DNA of 64,000 nt, from contig JBJXGV010000073.1 of NCBI GenBank assembly GCA_046160485.1, positions 62,001-126,000 on the forward strand, in the 5' to 3' direction. Within the stretch, counting starts at the first letter, position 1. Every line of letters begins with the position of its first letter. The position numbers and the translations under genes were made by a program. The notes beneath the pieces were generated by a model that was given only the letters and a program-made list of their open reading frames with translations, was not told the origin of the DNA and ran no database searches. Below, piece after piece: positions 34,202-44,939 of this stretch. Source of the stretch: JBJXGV01 sp046160485 (GTDB lineage Bacteria; Orphanbacterota; Orphanbacteria; JBJXGV01).

Positions 34202-35650
34202 ATGCGCACTCTCTCCCACCCATACAGGCTCGGTATCGTGGCGCTCGTGTGTCTCGGGCTTGCGGCCGGCTGCGGCGCGGCGAAGCGCAAGCCGAAGAAC
34301 GTCCTGCTCATTACGATCGACACGCTGCGCGCGGATCGAATCGGCGCCTACGGCGATCCGTCGACCCGCACGCCGTCGATCGACGAACTCGCGCGGCGCG
34401 GAACGCTCTTCGAATCGGCGCACTCGCCGATACCTCTCACGCTGCCGTCGCACACATCGATGATGACCGGCAACTATCCGCGCACGCATCTGGTGCTCTC
34501 GCACGCGTACACGCTGGCGCCGGAGCGCATTACGCTCGCCGAAATTCTCAAGGAACACGGGTACTCGACGGCGGCGTTCGTCTCGAGTCATGTGCTCGAC
34601 AAATCGTACGGGCTCGATCAAGGGTTCGAGACGTACTGGGAGCGATGGCATCTGCTGAGCGACGTGACCGAGTCGCTGACGGCGAGTGGTTTCGAGCTGA
34701 CGGCGAAGGCGGCGCGGCTTTGGATCAAGGATCGTCCCGCCGAGAAACCGTTCTTCGCGTGGGTTCATCTGTTTCAGCCGCACAAGCCGTACACGCCGCC
34801 GGCGCCGCTCGCGAGACTCTACGATCCGGGCTACGAGGGATCGATCGTCGCGGACGTGCCGACACTCGTCGGCATTTGGGAAGAGAAGCGCGCGCTCGCG
34901 CCGGAGGATCTGCGCCACATTCAGGCGCTCTATCAGGGCGAGGTCACGACGGCGGACCGCGAGGTCGGCAGAATCGTCGACCTTCTCGAGCGCGAGGGAA
35001 TCATGAAGGACACGATCGTCATCGTGACGTCGGATCACGGGGAGATGCTCTACGAACAGGACTGCTACTTCGGGCACGACATCATGCTGTACGAACCCGC
35101 GATCGCGGTGCCGCTCGTGTTTTTCGGCGATGGCGTCTTCCCGGAAGGCGCGATCGCGCGACAGAACGCGCGGCTCATCGACCTCGCGCCGACGATTCTC
35201 GAGTCGGTGGGGTTGTCGCACGAGTTTCTCGGCGCGATCGACGGGCTGAGTCTCTTGCCGCCGGTGTGGCGCGAGGGACAGGGTGCGGAGCGGCGCTGGG
35301 GCCCGAAGCAACTTTCCGGTGCGAAGGGCGCGCCTGCCTCGGATACGTTGTTCGCGGAGATTTTTCCGCCGAAGCCAGGATGGAAGGTCGAGCCGCGCCA
35401 CGCCCTGCGCACGCCGGGTTGGAAATTGATAATGGAAGACGGCGTCGAAGCGCGCGAACTCTACAGCCTCGATCCCGATCCGCGCGAACGTGCGAACCTC
35501 GCACTCGCCGAGCCCGACATGACGGCGCGCCTCTTCACCGCGTGGGATGCGTGGCGCGCGTCCAAGCAACGAGACTTCAAGACGACGTTTCCCGACCTCG
35601 ACGCGGAAACGGTCGAAAACCTCAAATCGCTCGGATACATCGACAATTGA
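34202..35650 (+). CDS. Sulfatase-fold lipoprotein hydrolase
   Basis: An alkaline-phosphatase-superfamily protein of 482 residues, lipid-anchored at C24 (GLAAGC). Metal-site landmarks are LLITIDTLRADR (D40) and SDHGEMLYE. At the position of the formylglycine Cys/Ser in C-x-P-x-R, the sequence is T80-L-P-S-H84. It therefore cannot be a classical Cys-type arylsulfatase and is more likely a phosphoester hydrolase or transferase with threonine as nucleophile. An upstream in-frame start at 34178 lies inside the promoter and is rejected. The stop overlaps the TTG start of the glycosyltransferase gene. Confidence 0.82.
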   Translation: MRTLSHPYRLGIVALVCLGLAAGCGAAKRKPKNVLLITIDTLRADRIGAYGDPSTRTPSIDELARRGTLFESAHSPIPLTLPSHTSMMTGNYPRTHLVLSHAYTLAPERITLAEILKEHGYSTAAFVSSHVLDKSYGLDQGFETYWERWHLLSDVTESLTASGFELTAKAARLWIKDRPAEKPFFAWVHLFQPHKPYTPPAPLARLYDPGYEGSIVADVPTLVGIWEEKRALAPEDLRHIQALYQGEVTTADREVGRIVDLLEREGIMKDTIVIVTSDHGEMLYEQDCYFGHDIMLYEPAIAVPLVFFGDGVFPEGAIARQNARLIDLAPTILESVGLSHEFLGAIDGLSLLPPVWREGQGAERRWGPKQLSGAKGAPASDTLFAEIFPPKPGWKVEPRHALRTPGWKLIMEDGVEARELYSLDPDPRERANLALAEPDMTARLFTAWDAWRASKQRDFKTTFPDLDAETVENLKSLGYIDN

Positions 35651-36399
35651 TCGCGCGGTCTTCGAGCGCGCGGCCCCCGGAGCGACGGCCACTCTCGAGC
35701 CGCCCGAGCATTTCGTTCTTCTTTCCCGCGTGCAACGAAGAGGAAACGGTGGAGCCGCTTGCGCGGAAGGCGGCGGAGGTTTTGCCGCGACTAACGGACG
35801 ACTACGAAATCATCATCGTCGACGACGGCTCGACGGATCGCACGCCCGAGATCGCCGACACGCTCGCGCGCGAGATGCCGCACGTGCGCGTCGTGCATCA
35901 CGAGAAAAACGCGGGCTATGGGCTGGCGCTTCGCTCCGGTTTTGCGGCGTCGCGCAAGGATCTTGTTTTTTATACCGACGGCGACTTGCAGTTCGATGTC
36001 GAGGAACTCGCGCTCCTCTTGCCGAAGATTCGCGAGGCCGACATCGTCTCCGGCTACAAGTTGAAGCGCGCGGACGACGCAAGCCGGAAGTTCGTCTCGG
36101 TCGTCTACAACACGGTTCTCAAGGTGTTTTTCGGGCTGCGCATTCCCGACGTGAATTGCGGATTCAAGCTCTACCGGCGCGAAATCTTCGACACGATTCG
36201 GCTGCGGTCGACGCGCGGGTTGATCGACGCGGAGGTGTTACTCAAGGCGGAGGCCGCGGGCTATGTCGTGACGACCGTCGGCGTGCATCACTTCCCGCGA
36301 ACGCACGGCACGTCGCGGTATCGCGCGAAGGAGATCGTGCTGACGATTGTTCAGCTTTGGGAGCTGTGGCTCGATCTCAACGTGCGAGAGCGACGCTAG
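35647..36399 (+). CDS. Family 2 glycosyltransferase (DPM/dolichol-P-mannose synthase type)
   Basis: A 250-residue GT-A glycosyltransferase that transfers a sugar from a nucleotide or to a polyprenyl carrier. Motifs are FFFPACNEEETVEPL, IIIVDDGSTDRT, the DXD-like TDGDLQFD and NCGFKLYRREIFD. No C-terminal membrane helices are present, unlike many undecaprenyl-phosphate sugar transferases. The TTG start at 35647 overlaps the upstream stop by 4 bases (TTGA) and adds about 24 basic residues before the domain. Another start could be used, but none better is visible. Confidence 0.85.
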   Translation: MIARSSSARPPERRPLSSRPSISFFFPACNEEETVEPLARKAAEVLPRLTDDYEIIIVDDGSTDRTPEIADTLAREMPHVRVVHHEKNAGYGLALRSGFAASRKDLVFYTDGDLQFDVEELALLLPKIREADIVSGYKLKRADDASRKFVSVVYNTVLKVFFGLRIPDVNCGFKLYRREIFDTIRLRSTRGLIDAEVLLKAEAAGYVVTTVGVHHFPRTHGTSRYRAKEIVLTIVQLWELWLDLNVRERR

Positions 36400-36408
36400 C
36401 GCGTTTCT

Positions 36409-36987
36409 CTACTTGTACAGCCCCTTGATGCCGCCCCAGCTCGTGACGTCGCGGCCTTCGGTCGATTCGAAACAGAGGCCGTCGGTCTCGTCGAAGAGCG
36501 CGTAGCGTTCGCCGACGCCGAGTTGCGAGAAGAGCGAGTACTCATCCGCGTCCGTGAGTGGTCTGACGCAGCATCCCTGCGGCGAATCGACGCGCAGTTC
36601 CAGGCGCGCGATGAGGTCGGAGCCGCTCGCGTCGAAACCGCTTCCGCCGAAGCCGATGGCAGACGCGAGGCTAAAATCGTCGATCGGGAAGTTGCCCCCG
36701 CCGCGGATCACGTACTCGGCCGACGAGAGACTCAGGCAATCGGAGTCGAGCTCCAGATAGACGAGGTAGTAGGTCCACGAGAACGAGCCCGAGTTGATCC
36801 AGACGTCGAGGGTGACATCGTCGCCGGGGTTCACCGCCATGAGCGGCGAGTCTTGCGGCAGGCCGTCGCCGTCGGAGTCGAGCCAAACCTCGGCGGCGAA
36901 TGCCGCCGTGTGGAGGAACGGAGCGGCCGCGGCGAGCGCGGCGGCGGCGGCGAGCGCGAAGATCGCGGGGGTTGAAGGGCGCGGCAT
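36409..36987 (-). CDS. Secreted cohesin-like domain protein
   Basis: A 192-residue exported protein with signal peptide ending near FAA (about 32). It shows VWLDSDGDGLPQ and then a beta-rich domain with VNPGDDVTLDVWINSGSF and YYLVYLELDSDCLSL, which recalls the cohesin-type fold (dockerin-binding or scaffold module). No dockerin is seen in the window. ATG 36987 follows GGAGGGAG. The function is unknown. Confidence 0.65.
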   Translation of the reverse strand: MPRPSTPAIFALAAAAALAAAAPFLHTAAFAAEVWLDSDGDGLPQDSPLMAVNPGDDVTLDVWINSGSFSWTYYLVYLELDSDCLSLSSAEYVIRGGGNFPIDDFSLASAIGFGGSGFDASGSDLIARLELRVDSPQGCCVRPLTDADEYSLFSQLGVGERYALFDETDGLCFESTEGRDVTSWGGIKGLYK

Positions 36988-37039
36988 TCGAGCATCTCCC
37001 TCCGTCACGATTCCAAAATGATTGCGATTCGACGCGGTC

Positions 37040-37068
37040 ACTATACGCGCAGAGCGCGAGGTGCGGAA
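37040..37068 (-). promoter_or_regulatory. Promoter of the secreted cohesin-like gene
   Basis: Minus strand TTCCGC, 17-base spacer, TATAGT. Predicted leader of about 46 bases to the ATG at 36987. Confidence 0.5.
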
Positions 37069-37173
37069 GTGTCTTCGTTCAGTTTGTTCTGCGTTCTACG
37101 TTCGTCGCGGCGCGTGCGCGCGTGATCTGATAGCATGTCTCGTTCTCATTACCGAATTGCTGGAGGCAGCTTC

Positions 37174-38295
37174 ATGAAGGTTTGCGTGCTGAAGGAACGA
37201 TCGCCGGGCGAGCGGCGCGTGGCGCTCGTCCCCGAGACGGTCGCGAAGCTCGCGGCGAAGAAAATCGAGGTCTGCGTCGAGAGCGGCTGCGGCGACGAGG
37301 CGGGGTTCCTCGACGCGGCGTACCAGGCCGCGGGGGCTGCCGTGGTGTCGAGCGCCGCAGAGGCGCTGGGCGCGTCCGACGCACTCGCGTGCGTGCAGCG
37401 GCCGGCCGACGACACCGCGGCGCTTGTTCGCGCCGGCATGATCGTTATCGGCGTGATGAACCCCGCGGCGAGTCCGTCGAACAGCGCGCTCGCGCGCAAT
37501 CTCGCCGATCGAAAGGCCACCGTGCTCGCGCTCGAACGCATGCCGCGCATCACGCGTGCGCAGGCGATGGATGTTCTCTCGTCGCAGAGCAATCTCGCCG
37601 GTTACAAGGCGGTCATCATCGCCGCGTCATCGCTCGGGCGCATCTTTCCGATGATGATGACTCCCGCCGGGACGCTTTCCGCCACGAAGGCGCTGATCGT
37701 GGGCGCGGGCGTCGCGGGGCTTCAAGCGATCGCAACGGCGCGGCGGCTCGGCGCGATCGTGACGGCGTACGACGTGCGCCCCGCGGTGAAGGAGCAGGTG
37801 CAGAGCCTCGGCGCGCGCTTCCTCGACATCGAGGTCGACGAGAAGGACACGCAGGACACGGGCGGCTACGCTCGCGCCGTTTCCGAGGCGACGCTCGCGC
37901 GGCAAGCCGCGGCGCTCCATAATGCGGCAATTGAAATGGACGTCATCGTCACGACGGCGCTCGTTCCTGGAAAGGCGGCACCGCGCCTTCTGCTCGCGAA
38001 GACCGTCGCCGCGATGCGACCCGGCTCGGTGATCGTCGATCTCGCGGCGGAGACGGGCGGCAACTGCGAGCTGACGGAGCCGGGCGCGACCGTCGCGCGG
38101 CACGGCGTCACGATCGCCGGCCCGCTCAACGTCGCGGCGAGCCTGCCCTTTCACGCGAGCCAACTTTTCTCGCGGAACATCGCGAGTTTTCTCGGCGAGT
38201 TCGTAAAAGACGGCGTGCCCGAGATCGATCTCGACAACGAGATCTTGGCCGCGACGTGTATCGCGCACGCAGGCGAGCTTCGAACGGGTCCGTAA
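37174..38295 (+). CDS. pntAA: NAD(P) transhydrogenase alpha-subunit domain I (PntAA-like)
   Basis: A 373-residue soluble NAD(H)-binding subunit of proton-translocating transhydrogenase, or an alanine-dehydrogenase-like relative. Landmarks are KERSPGERRVALVPETV, the pair RITRAQAMDVLSSQSNLAGYKAV, the Rossmann motif VGAGVAGLQAIATARRLGA and DLAAETGGNCELTEPG. The latter segment is typical of PntA rather than alanine dehydrogenase. The membrane subunits PntAB and PntB are not adjacent, so it is either an orphan or split from its partners. ATG 37174 is chosen for its GGAGG site. The start at 37135 would lie on the -10-like TAGCAT. Confidence 0.85.
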   Translation: MKVCVLKERSPGERRVALVPETVAKLAAKKIEVCVESGCGDEAGFLDAAYQAAGAAVVSSAAEALGASDALACVQRPADDTAALVRAGMIVIGVMNPAASPSNSALARNLADRKATVLALERMPRITRAQAMDVLSSQSNLAGYKAVIIAASSLGRIFPMMMTPAGTLSATKALIVGAGVAGLQAIATARRLGAIVTAYDVRPAVKEQVQSLGARFLDIEVDEKDTQDTGGYARAVSEATLARQAAALHNAAIEMDVIVTTALVPGKAAPRLLLAKTVAAMRPGSVIVDLAAETGGNCELTEPGATVARHGVTIAGPLNVAASLPFHASQLFSRNIASFLGEFVKDGVPEIDLDNEILAATCIAHAGELRTGP

Positions 38296-38382
38296 GCGGG
38301 ACGCGGCGCGCGTGTAAAGTGGCCCGTTGCAGGCGGCGAAGCGGCACGAGCGCGGACTCTCTCCCTTTCACCGCGAACAGCC

Positions 38383-38411
38383 TTGTCCCACTTCGTCGCG
38401 TGCCCTAGAAT
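38383..38411 (+). promoter_or_regulatory. Promoter of the act-cox respiratory operon
   Basis: TTGTCC, 17-base spacer, TAGAAT (five of six to TATAAT). Transcription would begin near 38418, within a T-rich stretch (TTTTTTT), leaving about 59 bases before the actA ATG at 38477. Confidence 0.7.
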
Positions 38412-38476
38412 ACCGAGAGTTTTTTTCGGATCGGTTCGATCACCCACCATTTCCATAGAGGGTCCACCGACCTCGA

Positions 38477-39127
38477 ATGCCTCAGATCTTCCATCGCAGC
38501 ACGAACACGCTGTCGAAGGTCACGATTTTCGGCGCCGTATTCGCGCTTGCCGGTCTCGGGTGGTTGACGCTTACCATCGCGAGATCGCCGTACATGACGC
38601 AGGCGCAGGTCGCTCGCTCGCAGCCGGTTCCGTTTAGCCACGCGCACCACGTCGGCGGCATGGGCATCGATTGCCGCTACTGCCACACATCGGTCGAGAC
38701 GTCGTCGTTCGCCGGGATTCCGCCCACGCAAACCTGCATGAACTGCCATTCGCAAATCTGGTCCGATAGCCCGACGCTCGCGCCCGTGCGCGAGAGTTTC
38801 AAAAGCGGCGAGCCGATTCGCTGGACGCGCGTCCACGATCTGCCGCATTTCGTTTACTTCGATCACAGCGCGCACGTGAACAAGGGGATCGGCTGCGAGA
38901 GCTGCCACGGCCGCGTCGACGAGATGCCGCTCGTGTGGAGCGAGAATTCCCTACAGATGTCGTGGTGCCTCGATTGCCACCGCCATCCCGAACCGAACGT
39001 CAGGCCGCGGGACGAGGTGATGACGATGGGATGGACGCCGCAAGGCGATCGCGCCGCCCTGGGCGTGGCTCTCGCTGCGGAGTACGACGTCCAGAAACTG
39101 GAGAACTGCTCCGTGTGCCACCGATGA
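38477..39127 (+). CDS. actA: Alternative complex III subunit ActA, pentaheme cytochrome c
   Basis: A membrane-anchored periplasmic multiheme cytochrome of the quinol:cytochrome-c/HiPIP oxidoreductase (alternative complex III). It has 216 residues with one N-terminal helix (about 15-35). Five CXXCH heme sites are visible: CRYCH, CMNCH, CESCH, CLDCH and CSVCH, the last at the C-terminus. It passes electrons from the ActB Fe-S/quinol site toward cytochrome c. First gene of the operon; its stop overlaps the actB start (ATGA). Confidence 0.93.
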   Translation: MPQIFHRSTNTLSKVTIFGAVFALAGLGWLTLTIARSPYMTQAQVARSQPVPFSHAHHVGGMGIDCRYCHTSVETSSFAGIPPTQTCMNCHSQIWSDSPTLAPVRESFKSGEPIRWTRVHDLPHFVYFDHSAHVNKGIGCESCHGRVDEMPLVWSENSLQMSWCLDCHRHPEPNVRPRDEVMTMGWTPQGDRAALGVALAAEYDVQKLENCSVCHR

Positions 39128-42100
39128 GCGAGATCCGCAACGAGGAGCGCGGCGCGCGCGTGCACGAACACTGGCGCAGCCTCGATGAAGCCGCGCGCGG
39201 CGAGCGCGACGCCGCAACCGACGCGCCGCCGCCGTTCGCATTCGACCGGCGCGACTTCCTCAAGCTTGCGGGCGTGTCGCTCGCGGCGAGCGGCCTCGCG
39301 TCGTGCGCGCGGCAACCGCTCGAGGAGATCCTTCCGTACGTGCGTTCGCCCGAGGAGATCGTTCCGGGGCGGCCGCTCTTCTTCGCGACGGCGATGCCGT
39401 TCGGCGGCTATGGAAGTCCGATTCTCGTCGAGAGCCACATGGGGCGCCCGTCGAAGATCGAAGGAAATCCCGATCACCCCGCAAGTCGCGGCGCGACCGA
39501 TGTTTTCGCGCAGGCCGCGGTACTTGCGCTCTACGATCCCGATCGCTCGCCGACGATCGTCAATCGCGGCGAGATCTCGACGTGGTCGACGTTCGTAAGC
39601 GTGTTCCGCGTCGCGCTCGAGACCGAACGCGAAACGCGGGGCGCGGGATTGCGGATTCTCACCGAGACGGTGACCTCGCCGACGCTCGCGCGGCAGTTGC
39701 GCGAAATTCTCGCGCAGTTTCCGCTCGCGCGCTGGCACCAGCATGAGGCTGTCGCACGCGATGGCGCTCGCGGCGGCGCGCTCGTCGCGTTCGGCGAGCC
39801 GCTCGAGACGCACTATCGCCTCGAGAACGCGGACGTCATCGTTTCGCTCGACGCGGATTTTCTCTCGTGCGGGCCGGGTGCGGTCGCGAACGCGCGCGCG
39901 TTCGCCGAGCGGCGGCGCGTGGGGCGCGGCGGCGCGCACAGCGCAGACGAGGCGAGCGATGCTCACCGCTCGTCGAACGCGCGCGGAATGAACCGGCTCT
40001 ACGTCGTCGAGAGCACGCCAAGCAACACAGGCGCCACCGCCGATCATCGATTGCCGCTGCGCGCCGGGCAGGTCGAGGCGTTCGCGCGCGAGTTGCTCGC
40101 GCGGCTCGGCGGCGATCCCACGCTCGGCGGCGCGCCCGCCACATCGACGCACGCGGGCGACTCTCTCGCGCCGGGCGGCCTCGCGGACCGATGGCTTGCG
40201 GCCGTCGCGAAGGATCTCGCCGCGCATCGCGGACACTCCGTGGTCATCGCGGGCGAACACCAGCCGGTCGCGGTGCACGCGCTCGCGCATGCGCTGAATC
40301 ACACGCTCGGCAACATCGGCGCGACCGTACTTCTCACCGATGCGATCGAGGCGGCGCCGGTCGATCAAGCCGCGTCGCTGCGCGAACTCGCGCGCGAACT
40401 CGCCGACGGCGGTGTGCGGCTCCTCGTCACGCTCGGCTCGAACCCCGCGTACACGTCTCCGGCCGACATCGATTTCGCCGGCGCGCTCAACAAAGCCGGT
40501 ATGAGCGTGCATCTCGGCGCGTACTTCGACGAAACCGCGTCCCGCTGCGATTGGCATGTGCCCGAGGCGCATTTTCTCGAGGCATGGAGCGACATTCGCG
40601 CGCACGACGGCGCTGCGTCGATCGTGCAGCCGCTGATCGCGCCGCTCCTCGGCGGGAAGTCCGCGCACGAATTGCTCGCGCTGTTCGGCGACGCGCCCGA
40701 TCGCACCGGCTACGAGATCGTGCGCGACACGTGGCGCGGGGCGGGCCTCGGCGGCGCCGACTTCGAGAGCGGGTGGCGCCGCGCGGTACACGACGGCTTC
40801 ATCGAAGGCACGGCGTTCGCGCCGCGCACCGTCGCATTCGCGCCGAGTTGGGATCGGGGCGGCACGTTTGTCGCACCGCTTGCGGGCGCAACCAGCGCAT
40901 CGGGCGCCGCCGGGCTCGATCTTCTCTTCCGCGCCGACCCGACGATTCACGACGGGCGTTTCGCGAACAACGGTTGGCTTCAAGAGCTGCCGAAGGCGCT
41001 CACGCGACTGACTTGGGAGAACGCGGCGCTCATCGCGCCCGCGACAGCCGCGCGCCTTGGCGTCGAGAGCGGGGACGTCGTCGAGTTGAGCCACGACGGC
41101 CGCTCGCTGCGCGCGCCCGCTTGGGTGCTTCCCGGCCACGCCGAAGAATCGGTGACGCTGCATCTCGGCTACGGCCGCGCACTCGCCGGCAAGGTCGGCA
41201 GCGGCATCGGCGCGAACGCGTACGCGCTGCGCACATCGCGCGCGCCGTGGAACGCGCACGGCCTCGAGCTCCGCAACACAGGACGTCGCGCGAAGCTCGC
41301 GACGACGCAGACGCATCACAGCATGGAAGGCCGCGCGCCGGTGCGCGCGGGAACACTCGCCGAGTTCGAGCACGATCCGCACTTCGCGCACCACGGGCAT
41401 CACGAGCCGCCGCGCGACCTCACGCTCTACCCAGAGCATCCGTACGACGGCAACTCGTGGGGAATGGTGATCGACCTGACGGCGTGCACGGGCTGTAGCG
41501 CGTGCGTCGTGGCGTGTCAGGCCGAGAACAACATTCCGATCGTCGGCAAGGAAAACGTCGAGATGGGCCGCGAGATGCACTGGATTCGAATCGATCGTTA
41601 TTACGAAGGCGATCTTGCGAATCCCACGACGTACCAGCAGCCGCTGCCGTGCATGCACTGTGAGAACGCGCCGTGCGAAGTGGTTTGTCCCGTCGGCGCG
41701 ACGGTGCACAGCGACGAAGGCCTCAACGACATGGTCTACAACCGGTGCGTCGGCACGCGCTACTGCGCGAACAACTGCCCTTACAAAGTCCGGCGTTTCA
41801 ATTTCTATCAGTACGCCGAGCAGAACGAGCCGACGCTGAAGTTGCTCGCGAATCCCGACGTCACCGTGCGCAATCGCGGCGTCATGGAGAAGTGCACTTA
41901 TTGTGTGCAGCGTATCAACTCGGCGCGTATCACCGCGAAGAACGAAGATCGCGCGATTCGCGACGGCGACGTCGTCACCGCGTGCGAGGCCGTGTGCCCG
42001 GCGGGCGCGATCATCTTCGGCAACATCAACGACCCGGCGAGCCGCGTGTCGCAGGCGCGCAAGAGCCCGCTCAACTACGGGCTTCTCGCCGACCTCAACA

Positions 42101-42206
42101 CGCGGCCGCGCACGACGTACCTCGCGGCGATTCGCAATCTCAACCCTGAACTCTCCGCAGACGAGCACGGCAGCGGCAGCGGCCACAGCGGCGCTCAGGC
42201 GCATTC

Positions 42207-42210
<4 letters not shown>
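39124..42210 (+). CDS. actB: Alternative complex III subunit ActB (molybdopterin-oxidoreductase-like plus Fe-S domain)
   Basis: A 1028-residue periplasmic subunit exported by Tat (RRDFLKLAG, residues about 41-49, followed by LASC). The large N-terminal part resembles a molybdopterin oxidoreductase (ActB1). The C-terminal part (from about 760) is the ferredoxin-like ActB2, with cysteine runs CTGCSACVVAC, CMHCENAPCEVVC, CVGTRYCANNC and CTYC...CEAVC for three to four Fe-S clusters. In characterised ACIII the molybdenum site is empty. The fusion of ActB1 and ActB2 in one chain is usual. The start overlaps actA by 4 bases and the stop overlaps actC by 4. Confidence 0.93.
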
Positions 42211-43673
<1,463 letters not shown>

Positions 43674-43674
43674 C

Positions 43675-44217
43675 ATGACGCGCAAGCCTGCGATGTTCGG
43701 ACTCCTCGCGCGCTTCGGCGGCCCCGCGGAACTTCTCGAGGCCGCGGAGAAGACGCACGACGCCGGCTACTCGCGGCTCGACGCGTACACGCCGTATCCG
43801 GTCGAAGGGATGACCCACGCTCTCGGGCATCGTCATCGCAATCGGCTTCCGTATCTGGTGCTCGCGGGCGGGCTCTTCGGTTGCGCGGTCGGGTTCGCGC
43901 TTCAGTACTACGCCTCCGCGATCGACTACCCGATCAACGTCGGCGGGCGGCCGCTTTTCGGATGGCCGTCGTTCATCCCGATCTGCTTCGAGTGCACCGT
44001 GCTCTTCGCGGCGCTCACGGCGGTTTTCGCGATGCTCGGGCTCAACGGGCTTCCGATGCCGTATCACCCGCTTTTCAATGTGCCGAGTTTCGCGCAGGCG
44101 AGTCGGGACGGATTTTTTCTTTGCGTGATGGCGACGGATCCGAAGTTCGATCCGATCGATACGCGGCAGTTTTTGTCGAGTATCGGGGCGCGCGAGGTGA
44201 ACATTGTCGAGAACTGA
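43675..44217 (+). CDS. actD: Alternative complex III subunit ActD (DUF3341)
   Basis: A 180-residue membrane subunit of the DUF3341 family with two hydrophobic helices (about 62-82 and 103-125). Recognisable parts are GLLARFGGPAELLEAAE, DAYTPYPVEGMTHALG and GWPSFIPICFECTVL. It is a structural subunit of ACIII. It starts one base after the actC stop. A 151-bp gap with a perfect 23-bp hairpin separates it from actE. Confidence 0.92.
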   Translation: MTRKPAMFGLLARFGGPAELLEAAEKTHDAGYSRLDAYTPYPVEGMTHALGHRHRNRLPYLVLAGGLFGCAVGFALQYYASAIDYPINVGGRPLFGWPSFIPICFECTVLFAALTAVFAMLGLNGLPMPYHPLFNVPSFAQASRDGFFLCVMATDPKFDPIDTRQFLSSIGAREVNIVEN

Positions 44218-44283
44218 GAGTGTGCGCGGAGGTGAGTGGTTGAGCGGGGGCTCGTTTACGGGCGCACGCAGAAACACACGCGC

Positions 44284-44352
44284 ACGCGCGAAGGGGGCGC
44301 CTTCCAGTCGCTCCCCGATACTCGCTTTGTGGAAGGCGCCCCCTTCGCGCGT
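44284..44352. repeat. Perfect 23-bp inverted repeat between actD and actE
   Basis: Arms 44284-44306 and 44330-44352 are exact reverse complements (core GAAGGGGGCGCCTTCC), separated by 23 bases. The repeat lies in the only sizeable gap of the act-cox operon. The right arm ends where the actE ribosome site (GGGAGGGA) begins. No T-run follows. Possible roles are an mRNA processing or stability element, an attenuator, or a small mobile palindrome. Confidence 0.75.
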
Positions 44353-44368
44353 GGGAGGGACGGCTGCG

Positions 44369-44938
44369 GTGGTCGTGCGGGTGTGCGCTGCGGGTGTGCT
44401 CGCTCTCGTGCTGGGGGGGTGCCGGGACGATATGCGCAACCAGCCTCGGCATCGGCCTCTCGACGCGAGTTCGTTTTTCGCGGATGGGCGTTCGTCGCGG
44501 CCGCTTGTTGAGGGGACGGTTCCGCGCGGTTTCCTGCGCGCCGATACGCATCTGTACGAAGGCAAGACGGGCGCGGAGTTCGCGAAGACGTTTCCGTTCC
44601 CCGTGACGCGCGAGGTGATCGAGCGCGGGCGCGAGCGATTCAACATTTATTGCACTCCGTGTCACGATCACGTCGGCGCGGGCAACGGGATGATCGTGCA
44701 GCGCGGTTTCCGCAAGCCGTCTTCGTTTCATATTCCGCGGCTCCAAGAGGCGCCGGCCGGCTACTACTTCGACGTGATGACGAACGGCTTCGGCGCGATG
44801 CAGAGCTACGCGTCGATGGTCCCGGTGCGCGACCGCTGGGCGATCGTTGCGTATATTCGCGCGCTTCAACTCAGTCAAAATGCGACGCTGGCCGACGTGC
44901 CGCCCTCGGAGGCTGCGCAACTTGTGAGCGAGAGATAA
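44369..44938 (+). CDS. actE: Alternative complex III subunit ActE, monoheme cytochrome c lipoprotein
   Basis: A 189-residue lipoprotein cytochrome c: lipobox LGGC (C18), then one heme site CTPCH, with YASMVPVRDRWAIVAYIRALQLSQ in the C-terminal helix. It is the last redox carrier of ACIII. GTG at 44369 is preferred because GGGAGGGA lies at 44353-44360 and the product begins directly with a lipoprotein signal. A TTG at 44204 would start inside actD and place a 23-bp hairpin and many arginines before the signal. Confidence 0.88.
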   Translation: MVVRVCAAGVLALVLGGCRDDMRNQPRHRPLDASSFFADGRSSRPLVEGTVPRGFLRADTHLYEGKTGAEFAKTFPFPVTREVIERGRERFNIYCTPCHDHVGAGNGMIVQRGFRKPSSFHIPRLQEAPAGYYFDVMTNGFGAMQSYASMVPVRDRWAIVAYIRALQLSQNATLADVPPSEAAQLVSER

Positions 44939-44939
44939 C

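Noticed and set aside
38413..38425. T-run in the act operon leader as an intrinsic terminator
   Set aside because: It lies at the predicted transcription start, is not preceded by a stable GC stem and would end the transcript before actA.
38863..42204. 1113-codon frame antisense to actB
   Set aside because: Shadow of the real actB; composition is Arg/Ala/Glu-rich with no motifs.
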